Notes under the pieces: model-generated
What the model saw: only the letters and a program-made list of their open reading frames with translations
Database searches by the model: none
What the model was told of the DNA's origin: nothing
Made by a program: the position numbers and the translations under genes
Assembly: GCF_001548375.1 (NCBI RefSeq)
Contig: NZ_AP017295.1
Coordinates: forward strand, 3,630,501 to 3,694,500
Length of the DNA stretch: 64,000 nucleotides
Source: Nostoc sp. NIES-3756
GTDB lineage: Bacteria; Cyanobacteriota; Cyanobacteriia; Cyanobacteriales; Nostocaceae
Direction of reading: 5' to 3'
Shown: positions 28,465 through 36,986 of the stretch, piece by piece
Numbering within the stretch: position 1 is the stretch's first letter
How the letters are laid out: each line of letters starts with the position of its first letter

Positions 28465-29121
28465 ATGCTAGGGGTGGAGCTACTCCAAAGCCGCCTTATG
28501 AAATCATCTCGTCGAGCATCCATTGGTTTAGAAAAGCGGGAAAAGACGCGAACAAGTTTGATTGATGCTGCCTATCGAGTATTTGCACGAAAAGAAGCAG
28601 AAGCTGTCACAATTGACGACATCATTGCCGAAGCAGGTGTTGCTAGGGGTACGTTTTATAACTATTTTCAAACCCGCGAGGATGTGTTGAAGGCAGTGGC
28701 AGCATCTTTAAGCGATGAAATGAATCAAAAGATTTGGGCGCAGTCTGTGGCGATCGCAGATCCGGCTGAACGCATGGCGATCGCTATTCGTCAATTTCTC
28801 CATCACGCAATTCAAGATGCAACTTGGGGCTGGTTCATCGTGCGTATGGGATTAGTAGCCGCACCCTTAAGCGAAACAATTGAAAGAGGCGTAATGACTG
28901 ACTTAGAGGCGGGTATCCAACTCAAACGTTTTCAGGTGGACAGTGTACCAGCCGCAATTGATTTAATTTTAGGAACCAGTTTAATGGCAATGCGTAGCAT
29001 TCTCGAAGGACACACCCAGCCAAATCACCCTGAACAAATCGCCAAAATCATCCTCAAAACCCTGGGGGTTCCTGCGACTGATGCCCATGCGATCGCCTTC
29101 AAATTTTTAGAGCCAATATAG
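28465..29121 (+). CDS. TetR/AcrR-family transcriptional regulator
   Basis: 218 residues; an internal ATG at 28498 would give 207 and still keep the DNA-binding domain. The N-terminal TetR HTH is clear: RTSLIDAAYRVFARKE, then TIDDIIAEAGVARGTFYNYF. The C-terminal two thirds form the helical ligand-binding and dimer domain, with no recognisable ligand. It is divergent from the GT1 glycosyltransferase, and the shared promoter carries two palindromes, so it probably represses both genes and responds to a small molecule that the transferase modifies. Confidence 0.92.
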   Translation: MLGVELLQSRLMKSSRRASIGLEKREKTRTSLIDAAYRVFARKEAEAVTIDDIIAEAGVARGTFYNYFQTREDVLKAVAASLSDEMNQKIWAQSVAIADPAERMAIAIRQFLHHAIQDATWGWFIVRMGLVAAPLSETIERGVMTDLEAGIQLKRFQVDSVPAAIDLILGTSLMAMRSILEGHTQPNHPEQIAKIILKTLGVPATDAHAIAFKFLEPI

Positions 29122-29181
29122 GAGGCAGAAGGCAGAGGTTAAAGATTTTTTCCTTTCCCCTTTTCCCCCACTCCCCACTCC

Positions 29182-30843
29182 CTATTCCACTAACCGCTCA
29201 AAAGCAGGACAATAACCTTCTAATGTCACCCTGAAGTTATATAAAGGAGATGCGGGATTCCAACAGCGTTGTCCGCGTTGGTGGCGACAAGTGCCGCAGC
29301 AGTCAATAGTGGGAGAGATGTTGCGATCGCTATTTTGATTGAGTAGTTCTCTTTGGGTTAATCCCCGCAGTACCAGTTCTTCTCCTTGCCAACGCGCTTC
29401 AATTAAACCAGTGTCGGCAAACTGTCGCCACCGGGGATCGGCTGTGATGGCTTCGGGAATGGTGATGGTAATAACTGTGCCTAACTCTGTTAATTCACCT
29501 TCATAATTAGTTTCTGGTGCGGCTGGTTGGACGAACGTTTCCCCAATCAGTAGTTCTACTCTAGTCTCAGCTGCTGGTGAATGGACGTGATAACGGTTCT
29601 GCAACTCCTCTAAGCAGGTTAAATCAGCTAGGTAGGCGGGGGAACCGTGGACGAAGACGACGTGCTGGGGACGTAGGTTATGAATTAATTGGGTAGTCCC
29701 TGGCCCGTCGCTATGTTGAGCTAGCAGATAACTTTCTATAGTGGTGGGGGCTGAGTATTTCTGATTAACTTTGATATCAATTTTTTCTGGCAATAAAATC
29801 AGCCAAGGCCCGGTTTCTACTTGGCAATACTGCTCTAAATCTGCTGTGGAATCTGTAAGGATAATACACGGCGATTTGCCTACTGTAGCGCGGTTTTCTG
29901 GCTGCAAACGGCGCACACGGGGACGCACCCGCTCATCCCAAAATAGGGGTTGATGACGGGCGAAGTTCTGCACCGATGCTGGGAGGTGGGGTAAAAGTTC
30001 CAAGTAAGCATCACAGCCAACAGCAACAGCCCCATCTACCCAAATATCTAAATCCCTACCAGTGAAATGGTGATGAGAACGCAGCAACATTAACAGTTCT
30101 TGTCCTAAGCCTAAGGCGGGGGTGGGGAGGATGACAGAGTGGCGATCGCCTATTGCCCGATTTATTCTCTCGGCTAGTTGGTTTTCTTGATTGCGGCGGT
30201 GGGGGTGGCGGGATGTGCCGTAAGTCCCTTCGATAATCAACACATTCAAATCTATACCCCGCAGTTCTTCTAAGCGCAAACCTTCTACTAGGCGGGAGTT
30301 GGATAGGAAGAAATCGCCTGTGTATAGTAACTTGTAAGAGCGCTGCTCGTTGGTATAGGTAAGCAGAATCGCCACTGCGCCCGGTAAGTGTCCGGCTGGG
30401 AAGATTTCGGCAACTAACCCATCTTGCAGTTCTACAGGCGATCGCAATGGCAAAGCGTGACAAAACTGGGGGATTTCTTCGGGCTTGTGGTCTAACCAAT
30501 TCAGAGGTAGCAACTTGCTGGTTACTTCACTACCATATATAGGTAAACTAGGGAAAGCTTGATGTAATGCCAACAAACCCCTAGCATGGTCTGGGTGGGC
30601 ATGGGTAACTAAGACTAAATCAGCTGGTAAAGGGGGAGTAGCCCGTCTTGTGGATGGAGTTAAAGGCTTTTGTAGGGATGAAATATCTGCCAAACCACAA
30701 TCTAACAGGATGCGGTGCGGCCCCATCCGCACTAGTAAACACACACCTTCATCATGGTGCTGGACACTGTAGGGAAAACATTCTAGTTCTGTTGTTGCTT
30801 CCCCTGTATCGATACTCGAGTATGCTGACAAATTATCCCTCAT
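29182..30843 (-). CDS. Beta-CASP metallo-beta-lactamase-fold nuclease
   Basis: 553 residues. The MBL fold has LVTHAHPDHARGL (HxHxDH metal motif), AGHLPGAVAI, and YTGDFFLSNSRL. These are followed by a beta-CASP insertion (ILPTPALGLGQELLMLL) and VFVHGSP near the end of the core. The order matches RNA-processing nucleases of the CPSF-73/RNase J superfamily. The C-terminal 90 residues add a Cys cluster (CCGTCRHQRGQRCWNP, then a late Cys) that may bind zinc. It probably acts on RNA in the cytoplasm. It has no operon partner. Confidence 0.88.
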   Translation of the reverse strand: MRDNLSAYSSIDTGEATTELECFPYSVQHHDEGVCLLVRMGPHRILLDCGLADISSLQKPLTPSTRRATPPLPADLVLVTHAHPDHARGLLALHQAFPSLPIYGSEVTSKLLPLNWLDHKPEEIPQFCHALPLRSPVELQDGLVAEIFPAGHLPGAVAILLTYTNEQRSYKLLYTGDFFLSNSRLVEGLRLEELRGIDLNVLIIEGTYGTSRHPHRRNQENQLAERINRAIGDRHSVILPTPALGLGQELLMLLRSHHHFTGRDLDIWVDGAVAVGCDAYLELLPHLPASVQNFARHQPLFWDERVRPRVRRLQPENRATVGKSPCIILTDSTADLEQYCQVETGPWLILLPEKIDIKVNQKYSAPTTIESYLLAQHSDGPGTTQLIHNLRPQHVVFVHGSPAYLADLTCLEELQNRYHVHSPAAETRVELLIGETFVQPAAPETNYEGELTELGTVITITIPEAITADPRWRQFADTGLIEARWQGEELVLRGLTQRELLNQNSDRNISPTIDCCGTCRHQRGQRCWNPASPLYNFRVTLEGYCPAFERLVE

Positions 30844-31089
30844 GCTCCGCTCCCATCCAACCTCATCATTAACCTATCCACAAAACCAAGATTTACATAG
30901 TTTTTGGTTTCCTAGCTTGGGGGAAATTTTGGTAGTGCGCCCCTAAAGCTGGACACATGATTGCTAACTCGTACTGGTTCGTAAAAGTTGGATAAGGAGA
31001 AGCCATTAAATTGGGGACTAAGAGAATTTGCCTCTTGCATTTTTACTGTCACGAAGTCCTGATTGCCTACCTCAGCAACCAGTTATTTT

Positions 31090-31212
31090 TCAATGGGCAG
31101 AGCCATTGCCATGATAGTTATCTGAGTCATAAAATCCATTTTTTGTCCCAAAAAATAAGCACGAAATAGTAAATAGTACGGTTAGACCAATTAAAATCAG
31201 TTTTACGTCCAT
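31090..31212 (-). CDS. ndhP: 40-residue single-helix membrane protein, probable NDH-1 subunit P
   Basis: A very short gene found by reading the minus strand: ATG at 31212, TGA at 31090. Residues 4-22 are one hydrophobic helix (KLILIGLTVLFTISCLFFG), followed by a conserved-looking polar tail TKNGFYDSDNYHGNGSAH. Size, single helix and the FFGTKxGFYDSD tail fit NdhP, a small subunit of the cyanobacterial NADPH dehydrogenase-like complex in the thylakoid membrane. The family name rests on my recall of the tail motif; the presence of a real small gene is more certain. GAGAGTG lies about 9 bases before the ATG. Confidence 0.6.
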   Translation of the reverse strand: MDVKLILIGLTVLFTISCLFFGTKNGFYDSDNYHGNGSAH

Positions 31213-31420
31213 TGGTGGTCACTCTCTAACTAAGACTTACTTATATTAATAGCTTGATTTTCCAACCTACCAGAATCGCTAGAAAATCTTTAACTATGAT
31301 TGAGTTGATGGGGTAATAGGTAAATTTACTACAACCAGTCAGATTGTAGAGCTTTTCAGTATCAACTGTCTATTTATGCAATATGGCTTTACAAAGTGGA
31401 GGAGTAGGGGGAGACAAGGG

Positions 31421-31453
31421 AGTAACCCACCCCTAGCCCCTCCCAAGAGGGGT
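31421..31453. repeat. Dispersed repeat, copy 1 (AGTAACCCACCCCTA type)
   Basis: AGTAACCCACCCCTAGCCCC followed by TCCCAAGAGGGGT. A near-identical copy is at 37991-38022. The copy contains a small CCCCT/AGGGG stem. Both copies are followed, within about 30 bases, by TATGGACT and GTTGAC heptamer-type words. Confidence 0.75.
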
Positions 31454-31515
31454 ATAGAGCAGGGGAAATAACTATGGACTTTTGACTTTTAACTGTTGAC
31501 TAATGACTAATGACC

Positions 31516-31538
31516 AATGGGGAACTCAGTTCCCCATT
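31516..31538. terminator. Hairpin behind the carotenoid protein gene
   Basis: AATGGGGAAC (31516-31525) and GTTCCCCATT (31529-31538) make a perfect 10-bp stem with a 3-base loop, 8 bases past the stop codon on the minus strand. It lacks a T run. Confidence 0.65.
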
Positions 31539-31545
31539 AATGATG

Positions 31546-32004
31546 CTATTTTGCGCCCATTTCTAAAACGATGCTGCGGATGAAGTCTATGCGTTGTTGA
31601 AAGTTGAAGCCTTTAACGGTATCAACAAAGCTGTTGGTTTGTTGTGGTAGTTTATAGTCAGAAGGCACTTGGATAATTTCGCCATTTTCCATACCCCGTG
31701 ACAATCTCAACCACAAGTCAATTTTGGGGCTAGAATGCAAGGCAGTGTAAGCACGGCTAATATCGGTGCTTGCGCCACTGGCGAGATCACGTTGAGCTTG
31801 TAATTGTTGCTCTTTTGGTAAAGCGCGGATCTGATCGTATAAAGCGGCAGCCGTATCTTGTACAGAAGGTTGATTTGTTTCTCCTTGTAGCTGCTCTTTA
31901 ATGTCAAGATAGCCAAACCACAGTAAAGCTAACTGTGTATCAACATCAAAGTTGCGAAACAGGTCTATGGCTTTTTGGGTGCGTTCATCGGTAGCGTAAG
32001 TCAT
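31546..32004 (-). CDS. Helical carotenoid protein (OCP N-terminal-domain family)
   Basis: 152 residues from ATG 32004, which has GGAGA 8 bases upstream; the longer in-frame extension is not family-like. The whole protein is the all-helical carotenoid-binding domain of orange carotenoid protein (YATDERTQKAIDLFRNFDVDTQLALLWFGYLDIKEQLQ..., quoted only in part). There is no C-terminal NTF2 domain, so it is a stand-alone HCP. Such proteins bind canthaxanthin-like carotenoids and quench singlet oxygen or phycobilisome excitation. Nostoc genomes carry several paralogues; which one this is cannot be told. No partner CTD-homologue gene lies next to it. Confidence 0.92.
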   Translation of the reverse strand: MTYATDERTQKAIDLFRNFDVDTQLALLWFGYLDIKEQLQGETNQPSVQDTAAALYDQIRALPKEQQLQAQRDLASGASTDISRAYTALHSSPKIDLWLRLSRGMENGEIIQVPSDYKLPQQTNSFVDTVKGFNFQQRIDFIRSIVLEMGAK

Positions 32005-32238
32005 GGTAAATCTCCGATTGCTGAATAATAACTGTGTATTGAAAATTACTGAGGTTATTAGACTCACCTCACTCACAAAATCTTATAAATTGAGCTATGG
32101 AGATTAACCCTACTGTGGTTAGAAATGCCTACCGTAGCTTCCGACAGATGTAAATATCACATTAGTTATTAGTCAGTTGTCATTAGTCCATAGTTATTAT
32201 TTTTTCTTCGTTGCTTCTTCATCTCCCCCACTCCCTCT

Positions 32239-33756
32239 CTATAAATCCGTCACCAATCTGGCTTTCTTCAACAGAAACTTTAATACTGTCTCTTCCGAGG
32301 TAATGATATCTGCTCTACCTTCCATACCGGATTGAATAGTACATTTATTATTGCCAGCAGATAACACTGTACTCTGTGGTCGTATAGTTACCTCATAGGT
32401 GGCATTTCTGCCTGAAACTTTTGCCTGTTCTTGGTTTTGGCTCATAACGTCAGGAGAAATTGCACTAACTTCTCCTTTGAGAGTGCCGTAATCGGTATAA
32501 GAACAACCAGAAACCCGTATTTGCACCTCCTGTCCTTTTTGCGCCTTGGGAATATCTTCCGATGTAACCCAGGCTTTAATCAGCAAAGGCGATTCATTGG
32601 GGGCAATTTGCGCGACAATATCACCAGAACGCACTACCTGAGAAGTGTTTCGTAAATTGAGTTCTTGGATAGTGCCAGATGCTGAGGCATGAATCACTGT
32701 GTCGGTAATTTCTTGATTAACTTGCTGTAGTTCTTGTAAGTTACTGCTGAGTTGTTTTTGTACCTCTAGTTTTTGCTGAATTAATTGTTCTCGTTCCCGG
32801 CGTAAACTGGCAAGGTTAACTTTACCTGTGGCGATTTGGGCGGCAATTCTCTCCTGCGAGATGACAACGATCGCATCATTAGGGTTAAGTCCAGCTAATA
32901 TTGCTTGTTGTCTAGCTTTAGCAGCTTCTACAACCTGTTGTTGCTGCTTAATGGCTTGGCGATATTCTTCCACAGTAGCTTGCTGTGAGACTAGTAGTTG
33001 TTCCTGTTGTTCAACTGCTAACTGTGCTTCTTGAAATTGATCGGTGGAAATAGAACCAGTTTGGGCTAAGGGTTGATACCTATCCCGCCTTGCCTTTGCT
33101 GACTTGAAAACAGCCTGACTGGATTTGAGGTTAGCCAAAGCTGATTGCAGCTTAAATTGGGTTTTTTGTAGTTCTTTTTGTGCTTGCTGTAAATTAGCTT
33201 GAGCTTCCTTGGCTTGGGCGATGGAACTAATTTGCTTGTCTTGGAAATCTCGTTGACTACGGCTGAGTTCTGCTTTAGCTGAGGTGATATCGCGCTGATT
33301 GCGATCGCTTTCTGCGGCTATTTGTGTATCTAAAGCCCGAATTTGAGCATCAATTTGAGATAGTTGCAGTCTGGTTTGTTGACTATTTGTTAACAGTTTT
33401 TTATGTCGATTCTGTAAATGATAATCATCAATTGTAGCAATGATATCACCTTTTTTTACCACTTGATTAGCCTGTACCGTAATACTTTTAATACTTCCTT
33501 CTGTTGATGCTTGTACTAAACGTAATTCGCCATTTGGTCGCACAGTAGCAGTGGCTTTAATAATAATTTTGTATTTCAAAATACCTGATAGGGTAATAGC
33601 AGTAGTAAAGATTGCTAAAAGTGTTAATCCCCCACCAGTAGCCCAACGGCTTATGGGTGGTAAGAACTCATTTGGACTAGCAGGGTGGAGGAATTTATAA
33701 TTTATTCCGGGTTCTTTTTTTTGTTCAGGATTAGAAACAAAATCTATGTTGGACAC
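32239..33756 (-). CDS. HlyD-family membrane fusion (periplasmic adaptor) protein
   Basis: 505 residues from a GTG start. One transmembrane helix near residues 42-65 follows a cytoplasmic N terminus. Then come the lipoyl-like half (IKSITVQANQVVKKGDIIATID), a long alpha-helical hairpin (about 115-335, Gln/Ala-rich coiled coil), and the second lipoyl half with a beta-barrel (IHASASGTIQELNLRNTSQVVRSGDIVAQI, quoted as a region). This is the adaptor of type I secretion, linking an inner-membrane ABC exporter to an outer-membrane channel. It is divergent from the double-glycine precursor and C39 exporter genes, so it very probably works with them. Confidence 0.9.
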   Translation of the reverse strand: MSNIDFVSNPEQKKEPGINYKFLHPASPNEFLPPISRWATGGGLTLLAIFTTAITLSGILKYKIIIKATATVRPNGELRLVQASTEGSIKSITVQANQVVKKGDIIATIDDYHLQNRHKKLLTNSQQTRLQLSQIDAQIRALDTQIAAESDRNQRDITSAKAELSRSQRDFQDKQISSIAQAKEAQANLQQAQKELQKTQFKLQSALANLKSSQAVFKSAKARRDRYQPLAQTGSISTDQFQEAQLAVEQQEQLLVSQQATVEEYRQAIKQQQQVVEAAKARQQAILAGLNPNDAIVVISQERIAAQIATGKVNLASLRREREQLIQQKLEVQKQLSSNLQELQQVNQEITDTVIHASASGTIQELNLRNTSQVVRSGDIVAQIAPNESPLLIKAWVTSEDIPKAQKGQEVQIRVSGCSYTDYGTLKGEVSAISPDVMSQNQEQAKVSGRNATYEVTIRPQSTVLSAGNNKCTIQSGMEGRADIITSEETVLKFLLKKARLVTDL

Positions 33757-34071
33757 AGTTAATATACAGTTTTTAATTAAGAAAACTAATTTTTAGATAT
33801 TCACTTTTAGCACAAATTTACAAAAAATGAAGTTAGAAAAATATTTTTCATCTAAAGCTTAGATTTAGCAATAAATTGACCTTATCAGGAAAATTTTGGG
33901 CTTTATAGCCAGAAAATAAAGTGGCACATCACTAAAAAATCTAAAATATTAATTGCCATATTCTGCTTAAACAAGCATAAAAACAGTAAAAACAAACAAT
34001 AACAGACCAATACTGTTCTTTTATTTGTATTACTGTAAATTGCTTATCTTTGCGTATCCGAGGTTAATAAA
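33757..34071. promoter_or_regulatory. Divergent promoter region of the peptide secretion locus
   Basis: 315 A/T-rich bases between the HlyD adaptor and the precursor peptide gene. GAGG lies 8 bases before the precursor ATG. No named operator was recognised, and no further small ORF with a double-glycine leader was found here. Confidence 0.45.
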
Positions 34072-34302
34072 ATGTCTAATCAACAAGTAGCCAAGCAACT
34101 ATTCCTCAACACCGAAGTTTGGGAAGAATTGACTGATAGTCAAGGAGAAGTCATCACGGGTGGAGTAGCTGATGCAGGCACAATTATTGCTAGAAATCTA
34201 AATCAAATCTTCACAACATTGACAGAGAAAAACAAAAACTTTGATCCTACTAATTTCACGGGTATTGTTGATAATCTGATCGACAAAAATCCAAATATTT
34301 AG
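34072..34302 (+). CDS. Double-glycine leader peptide precursor (candidate bacteriocin/signal peptide)
   Basis: 76 residues. Residues 1-31 look like a leader for C39 peptidases: acidic helix EVWEELTDSQGEVITGG with the Gly30-Gly31 cleavage site and hydrophobic residues at the usual -4 and -7 positions. Cleavage would release a 45-residue peptide (VADAGTIIARNLNQIF...) that has no Cys and is moderately hydrophilic, so no lanthionine or disulfide is expected. The gene stands just upstream of a C39 ABC exporter and divergent from HlyD. It lacks the Nif11 or nitrile-hydratase leader types common in cyanobacteria. Its function as toxin or signal is not known. Confidence 0.82.
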   Translation: MSNQQVAKQLFLNTEVWEELTDSQGEVITGGVADAGTIIARNLNQIFTTLTEKNKNFDPTNFTGIVDNLIDKNPNI

Positions 34303-34444
34303 TTATAACTATAAGGTTATAACGTCTACTTGTTTTGGATATTGCTTATAGTATTGCTATCACAGCCTCTACTCATATTATCTGTTGGTAAAATATCCAA
34401 TTTTTCATCAGGAATATCTTTAGAGCAAAAATAGCAGCCTTTTC

Positions 34445-34476
34445 AGGTATGGCGTGTATTTTACAATGCCATACCT
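34445..34476 (+). repeat. Inverted repeat between precursor and exporter genes
   Basis: AGGTATGGC (34445-34453) and GCCATACCT (34468-34476) form a 9-bp stem; an inner TGTA/TACA pair extends it. There is no T run. It may reduce read-through from the abundant precursor mRNA into the exporter gene (inference). The other 280 bases of this gap hold nothing recognisable. Confidence 0.55.
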
Positions 34477-34588
34477 ATACTAATCTTTATAAAATTATTT
34501 TTAATCATATAAATCTTATCAAACAGAAGAATAAATCTATTTTTTGTAACTTTAGTATTTTTAGAAATTAACTCTGAAATAAATTTTA

Positions 34589-36733
34589 ATGAAATATCAA
34601 ATCGTTTTACAACACAGTGAAGAAGACTGTGGGGCTGCTTGTATTGCAACTATAGCCAAACATTACGGACGCACATTTGCTATTACCCATGTACGGGAAG
34701 CAGTGGGTACAGGACAACTAGGTACTACACTTTTGGGTTTAAAACGTGGTGCAGAAAATCTAGGTTTCAACACCCGTCAAGTTAGAGCTACTCCAGAATT
34801 AATTGATAAACTCCATCAAGCCCCACTCCCAGCCATTATTCATTGGAAGGGTTATCACTGGGTTGTTTTATACGGACAGAAAGGCAAAAAATACGTTGTT
34901 GCAGATCCTGGTGTTGGCGTTCGCTACCTCAGCCGTGAAGAATTAATTGCAGGTTGGGCGAACCGTGTCATGCTCCTATTAGTACCAGATGAAATCCGTT
35001 TTTATCAGCAAGAGTCTGATAATGTAGGCGATTTTGGACGTTTCTTAGCGCGTGTTATACCTTATCGCTCTATTTTAACCGAGGCGATTTTCCTCAATTT
35101 AGTGATGGGAATCCTCTCTCTGTCTTCTCCTTTTTTAATTCAAATTCTTACAGATGATGTCTTGGTGCGGGGAGACACTCAACTACTAACTACCGTAGGT
35201 ATTGGTGTTGTAGCCATGAATCTTTTTAGTAGTACTTTAAGGTTAGTCCAGTCTAATCTCATTGCCCATTTTGCTCAACGCTTAGAATTAGGACTAATTC
35301 TAGATTTTGGTAGACAGATACTACGCCTACCTCTAACTTATTACGAATCTCGCCGTAGTGGTGAGATTGTTAGTCGTTTACGAGATATTCAAGAAATTAA
35401 TCAGCTAATTTCCCAAGTTGTGCTGCGTCTTCCTAGCCAAACTTTTATTGCTGTGGTTTCCTTGGGATTTATGCTGTTCTACAGTTATAAGCTACTTGTT
35501 CTTGCTATTTTAGCTGCCTTATTAATGACGGCTTCGACTGTAATATTTCTACCTTCTCTACGTCGGAAGATTAATAACGTCCTTATCAAAGAAGCAGAAA
35601 ATCAAGGTGTTTTAGTCGAAACTTTTAAAGGCGCACTCACTTTAAAAACTGCTAATGCTGCACCCCAAGCTTGGGAAGAAATTCAAAGTCGTTTTGGGAG
35701 TTTGGCAAATCTTACATTTAGCACTATTCAAATTACAATTATCAATAATGTATTTTCTGGTTTAATTTCCGGTCTTGGTAATCTTGCCATTTTGTGGTTT
35801 GGTAGTAGTTTGGTTATTGGCAAGGAATTAAGTATTGGGCAACTGCTGGCATTTAATGCGATGAATGCTAATTTCATCGCATTAATTACGACGATGATTG
35901 ATTTTATAGATAAATTTGCTCGTGTACAAACTGCAACCCAACGTATTACCGAAGTTATCGACAGTACCCCAGAAGATGACAACGAAGAAGGTAAACCTTG
36001 GGCAACAATTCCTGGTGAGGCTAATATTATCTGTAATAATCTGAATTTTCATCATACAGGCAGAACAGATTTATTAAAAGATTTTTCTATAACTATTCCT
36101 GGTGGTAAAGTTACGGCTTTAATTGGTAAATCTGGTTGCGGTAAAAGTACCTTAGCAAAATTAATTGCTGGGTTATATCCTTTGCAATCTGGTAGTATTC
36201 GTTTTGGCATGTATAACCAGAAAGATTTATTGTTAGCCAGCATCCGTCAACAAGTGGTTTTGGTTCCTCAAGAGGCTCACTTTTGGAGTCGGACAATTTT
36301 AGATAATTTCTGTTTTAGTCATCCTAATGCTTCTTTTGAGGAAATTGTCAGAGCTTGTCAAATTGCTGGGGCTGATGAATTTATTAATGAGTTACCCGAT
36401 AATTACCAAACTGTTTTAGGCGAATTTGGTGCGAATATTTCTGGTGGACAAAAGCAGAGGTTGGCTTTAGCTAGGGCGATTGTCTCAGACCCACCTATAT
36501 TAATTTTAGATGAATCTACTAGTGCGCTTGACCCTATATTAGAAGCTCAAGTCCTAGATAAAATTTTATATTATCGCCAAGGTAAGACGACAATTATGAT
36601 TAGTCATCGTCCTAGAGTTATTTTGCGTGCAGATTTTATTATTATGTTGGATAGAGGACAGTTAAAAATCCAAGGATGTTCTGATGATTTACAAGGTCAG
36701 TCTGGGGAGCATTTAGATTTTTTAATTCCTTAG
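34589..36733 (+). CDS. C39 peptidase-containing ABC exporter (PCAT)
   Basis: 714 residues, full length. The N-terminal C39 cysteine protease covers about 1-135: Gln8, Cys14 in SEEDCGAACIA, His90 in WKGYHWVVLYG, and Asp106 in VVADPGVG make the catalytic set. The ABC membrane domain (about 155-440) has six helices. The ATPase has Walker A GKSGCGKST, signature ISGGQKQRLALARA, Walker B ILILDESTSALD and the H-loop SHRPR. It cuts double-glycine leaders and exports the peptide across the inner membrane, with the HlyD adaptor and an outer channel not encoded nearby. A related cyanobacterial protein is HetC, but this one sits in its own precursor locus. Confidence 0.95.
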   Translation: MKYQIVLQHSEEDCGAACIATIAKHYGRTFAITHVREAVGTGQLGTTLLGLKRGAENLGFNTRQVRATPELIDKLHQAPLPAIIHWKGYHWVVLYGQKGKKYVVADPGVGVRYLSREELIAGWANRVMLLLVPDEIRFYQQESDNVGDFGRFLARVIPYRSILTEAIFLNLVMGILSLSSPFLIQILTDDVLVRGDTQLLTTVGIGVVAMNLFSSTLRLVQSNLIAHFAQRLELGLILDFGRQILRLPLTYYESRRSGEIVSRLRDIQEINQLISQVVLRLPSQTFIAVVSLGFMLFYSYKLLVLAILAALLMTASTVIFLPSLRRKINNVLIKEAENQGVLVETFKGALTLKTANAAPQAWEEIQSRFGSLANLTFSTIQITIINNVFSGLISGLGNLAILWFGSSLVIGKELSIGQLLAFNAMNANFIALITTMIDFIDKFARVQTATQRITEVIDSTPEDDNEEGKPWATIPGEANIICNNLNFHHTGRTDLLKDFSITIPGGKVTALIGKSGCGKSTLAKLIAGLYPLQSGSIRFGMYNQKDLLLASIRQQVVLVPQEAHFWSRTILDNFCFSHPNASFEEIVRACQIAGADEFINELPDNYQTVLGEFGANISGGQKQRLALARAIVSDPPILILDESTSALDPILEAQVLDKILYYRQGKTTIMISHRPRVILRADFIIMLDRGQLKIQGCSDDLQGQSGEHLDFLIP

Positions 36734-36761
36734 AATTTTACTGAAAATTTTTCTATTTTTT

Positions 36762-36788
36762 ATACAGCGTTAATTACGCTGTATTTTT
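36762..36788 (+). terminator. Rho-independent terminator after the exporter
   Basis: ATACAGCGT (36762-36770) and ACGCTGTAT (36776-36784) form a perfect 9-bp stem with a 5-base loop, followed by TTTT. Confidence 0.88.
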
Positions 36789-36815
36789 ATTCATTTATCC
36801 CTCATTTTACTGATT

Positions 36816-36841
36816 TTACTTAGTATACATATACTAAGTAA
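36816..36841. repeat. Perfect 26-bp AT palindrome upstream of parF-like gene
   Basis: TTACTTAGTATA (36816-36827), CA, TATACTAAGTAA (36830-36841). Twelve-base perfect arms, about 145 bp before the ParA-type gene. Candidate binding site for the ribbon-helix-helix protein or a centromere element. Confidence 0.65.
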
Positions 36842-36883
36842 TTAAATAGTTTATATATAAAACATATGTATGCCAAATATTAT

Positions 36884-36942
36884 AGATGTTTAAAAATTTA
36901 TAAATTTAAACATCTAAACATTTAATAAATGTCTAGATGTTT
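36884..36942. repeat. Overlapping AGATGTTT inverted repeats
   Basis: AGATGTTTAAA (36884-36894) pairs with TTTAAACATCT (36905-36915). The latter overlaps AAACATCTA (36908-36916), which pairs with TAGATGTTT (36934-36942); ACATTTA/AAATGT lies inside. Three alternating copies of one 8-mer 45 bp before the gene start resemble operator/centromere sites of partition cassettes (inference). Confidence 0.6.
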
Positions 36943-36986
36943 GTATATGCGGTAAAATTTTGAGATTATTTGTACAAATATGAAAA

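Larger units (their letters stand above)
31213..31545. other. Intergenic region with dispersed repeat
   Basis: Holds the promoter of the 40-residue gene, a dispersed repeat at 31421-31453 and the hairpin behind the carotenoid protein gene. The remainder is A/T rich, with no further gene seen. Confidence 0.4.

Noticed and set aside
30056..30499. 147-codon minus-strand frame inside the beta-CASP gene
   Set aside because: Overlaps the motif-bearing MBL frame completely; Arg/Pro-rich shadow.
30985..31060. Two very short overlapping frames upstream of the beta-CASP gene
   Set aside because: 12 and 24 codons only; protein-like by eye, but nothing to separate them from chance.
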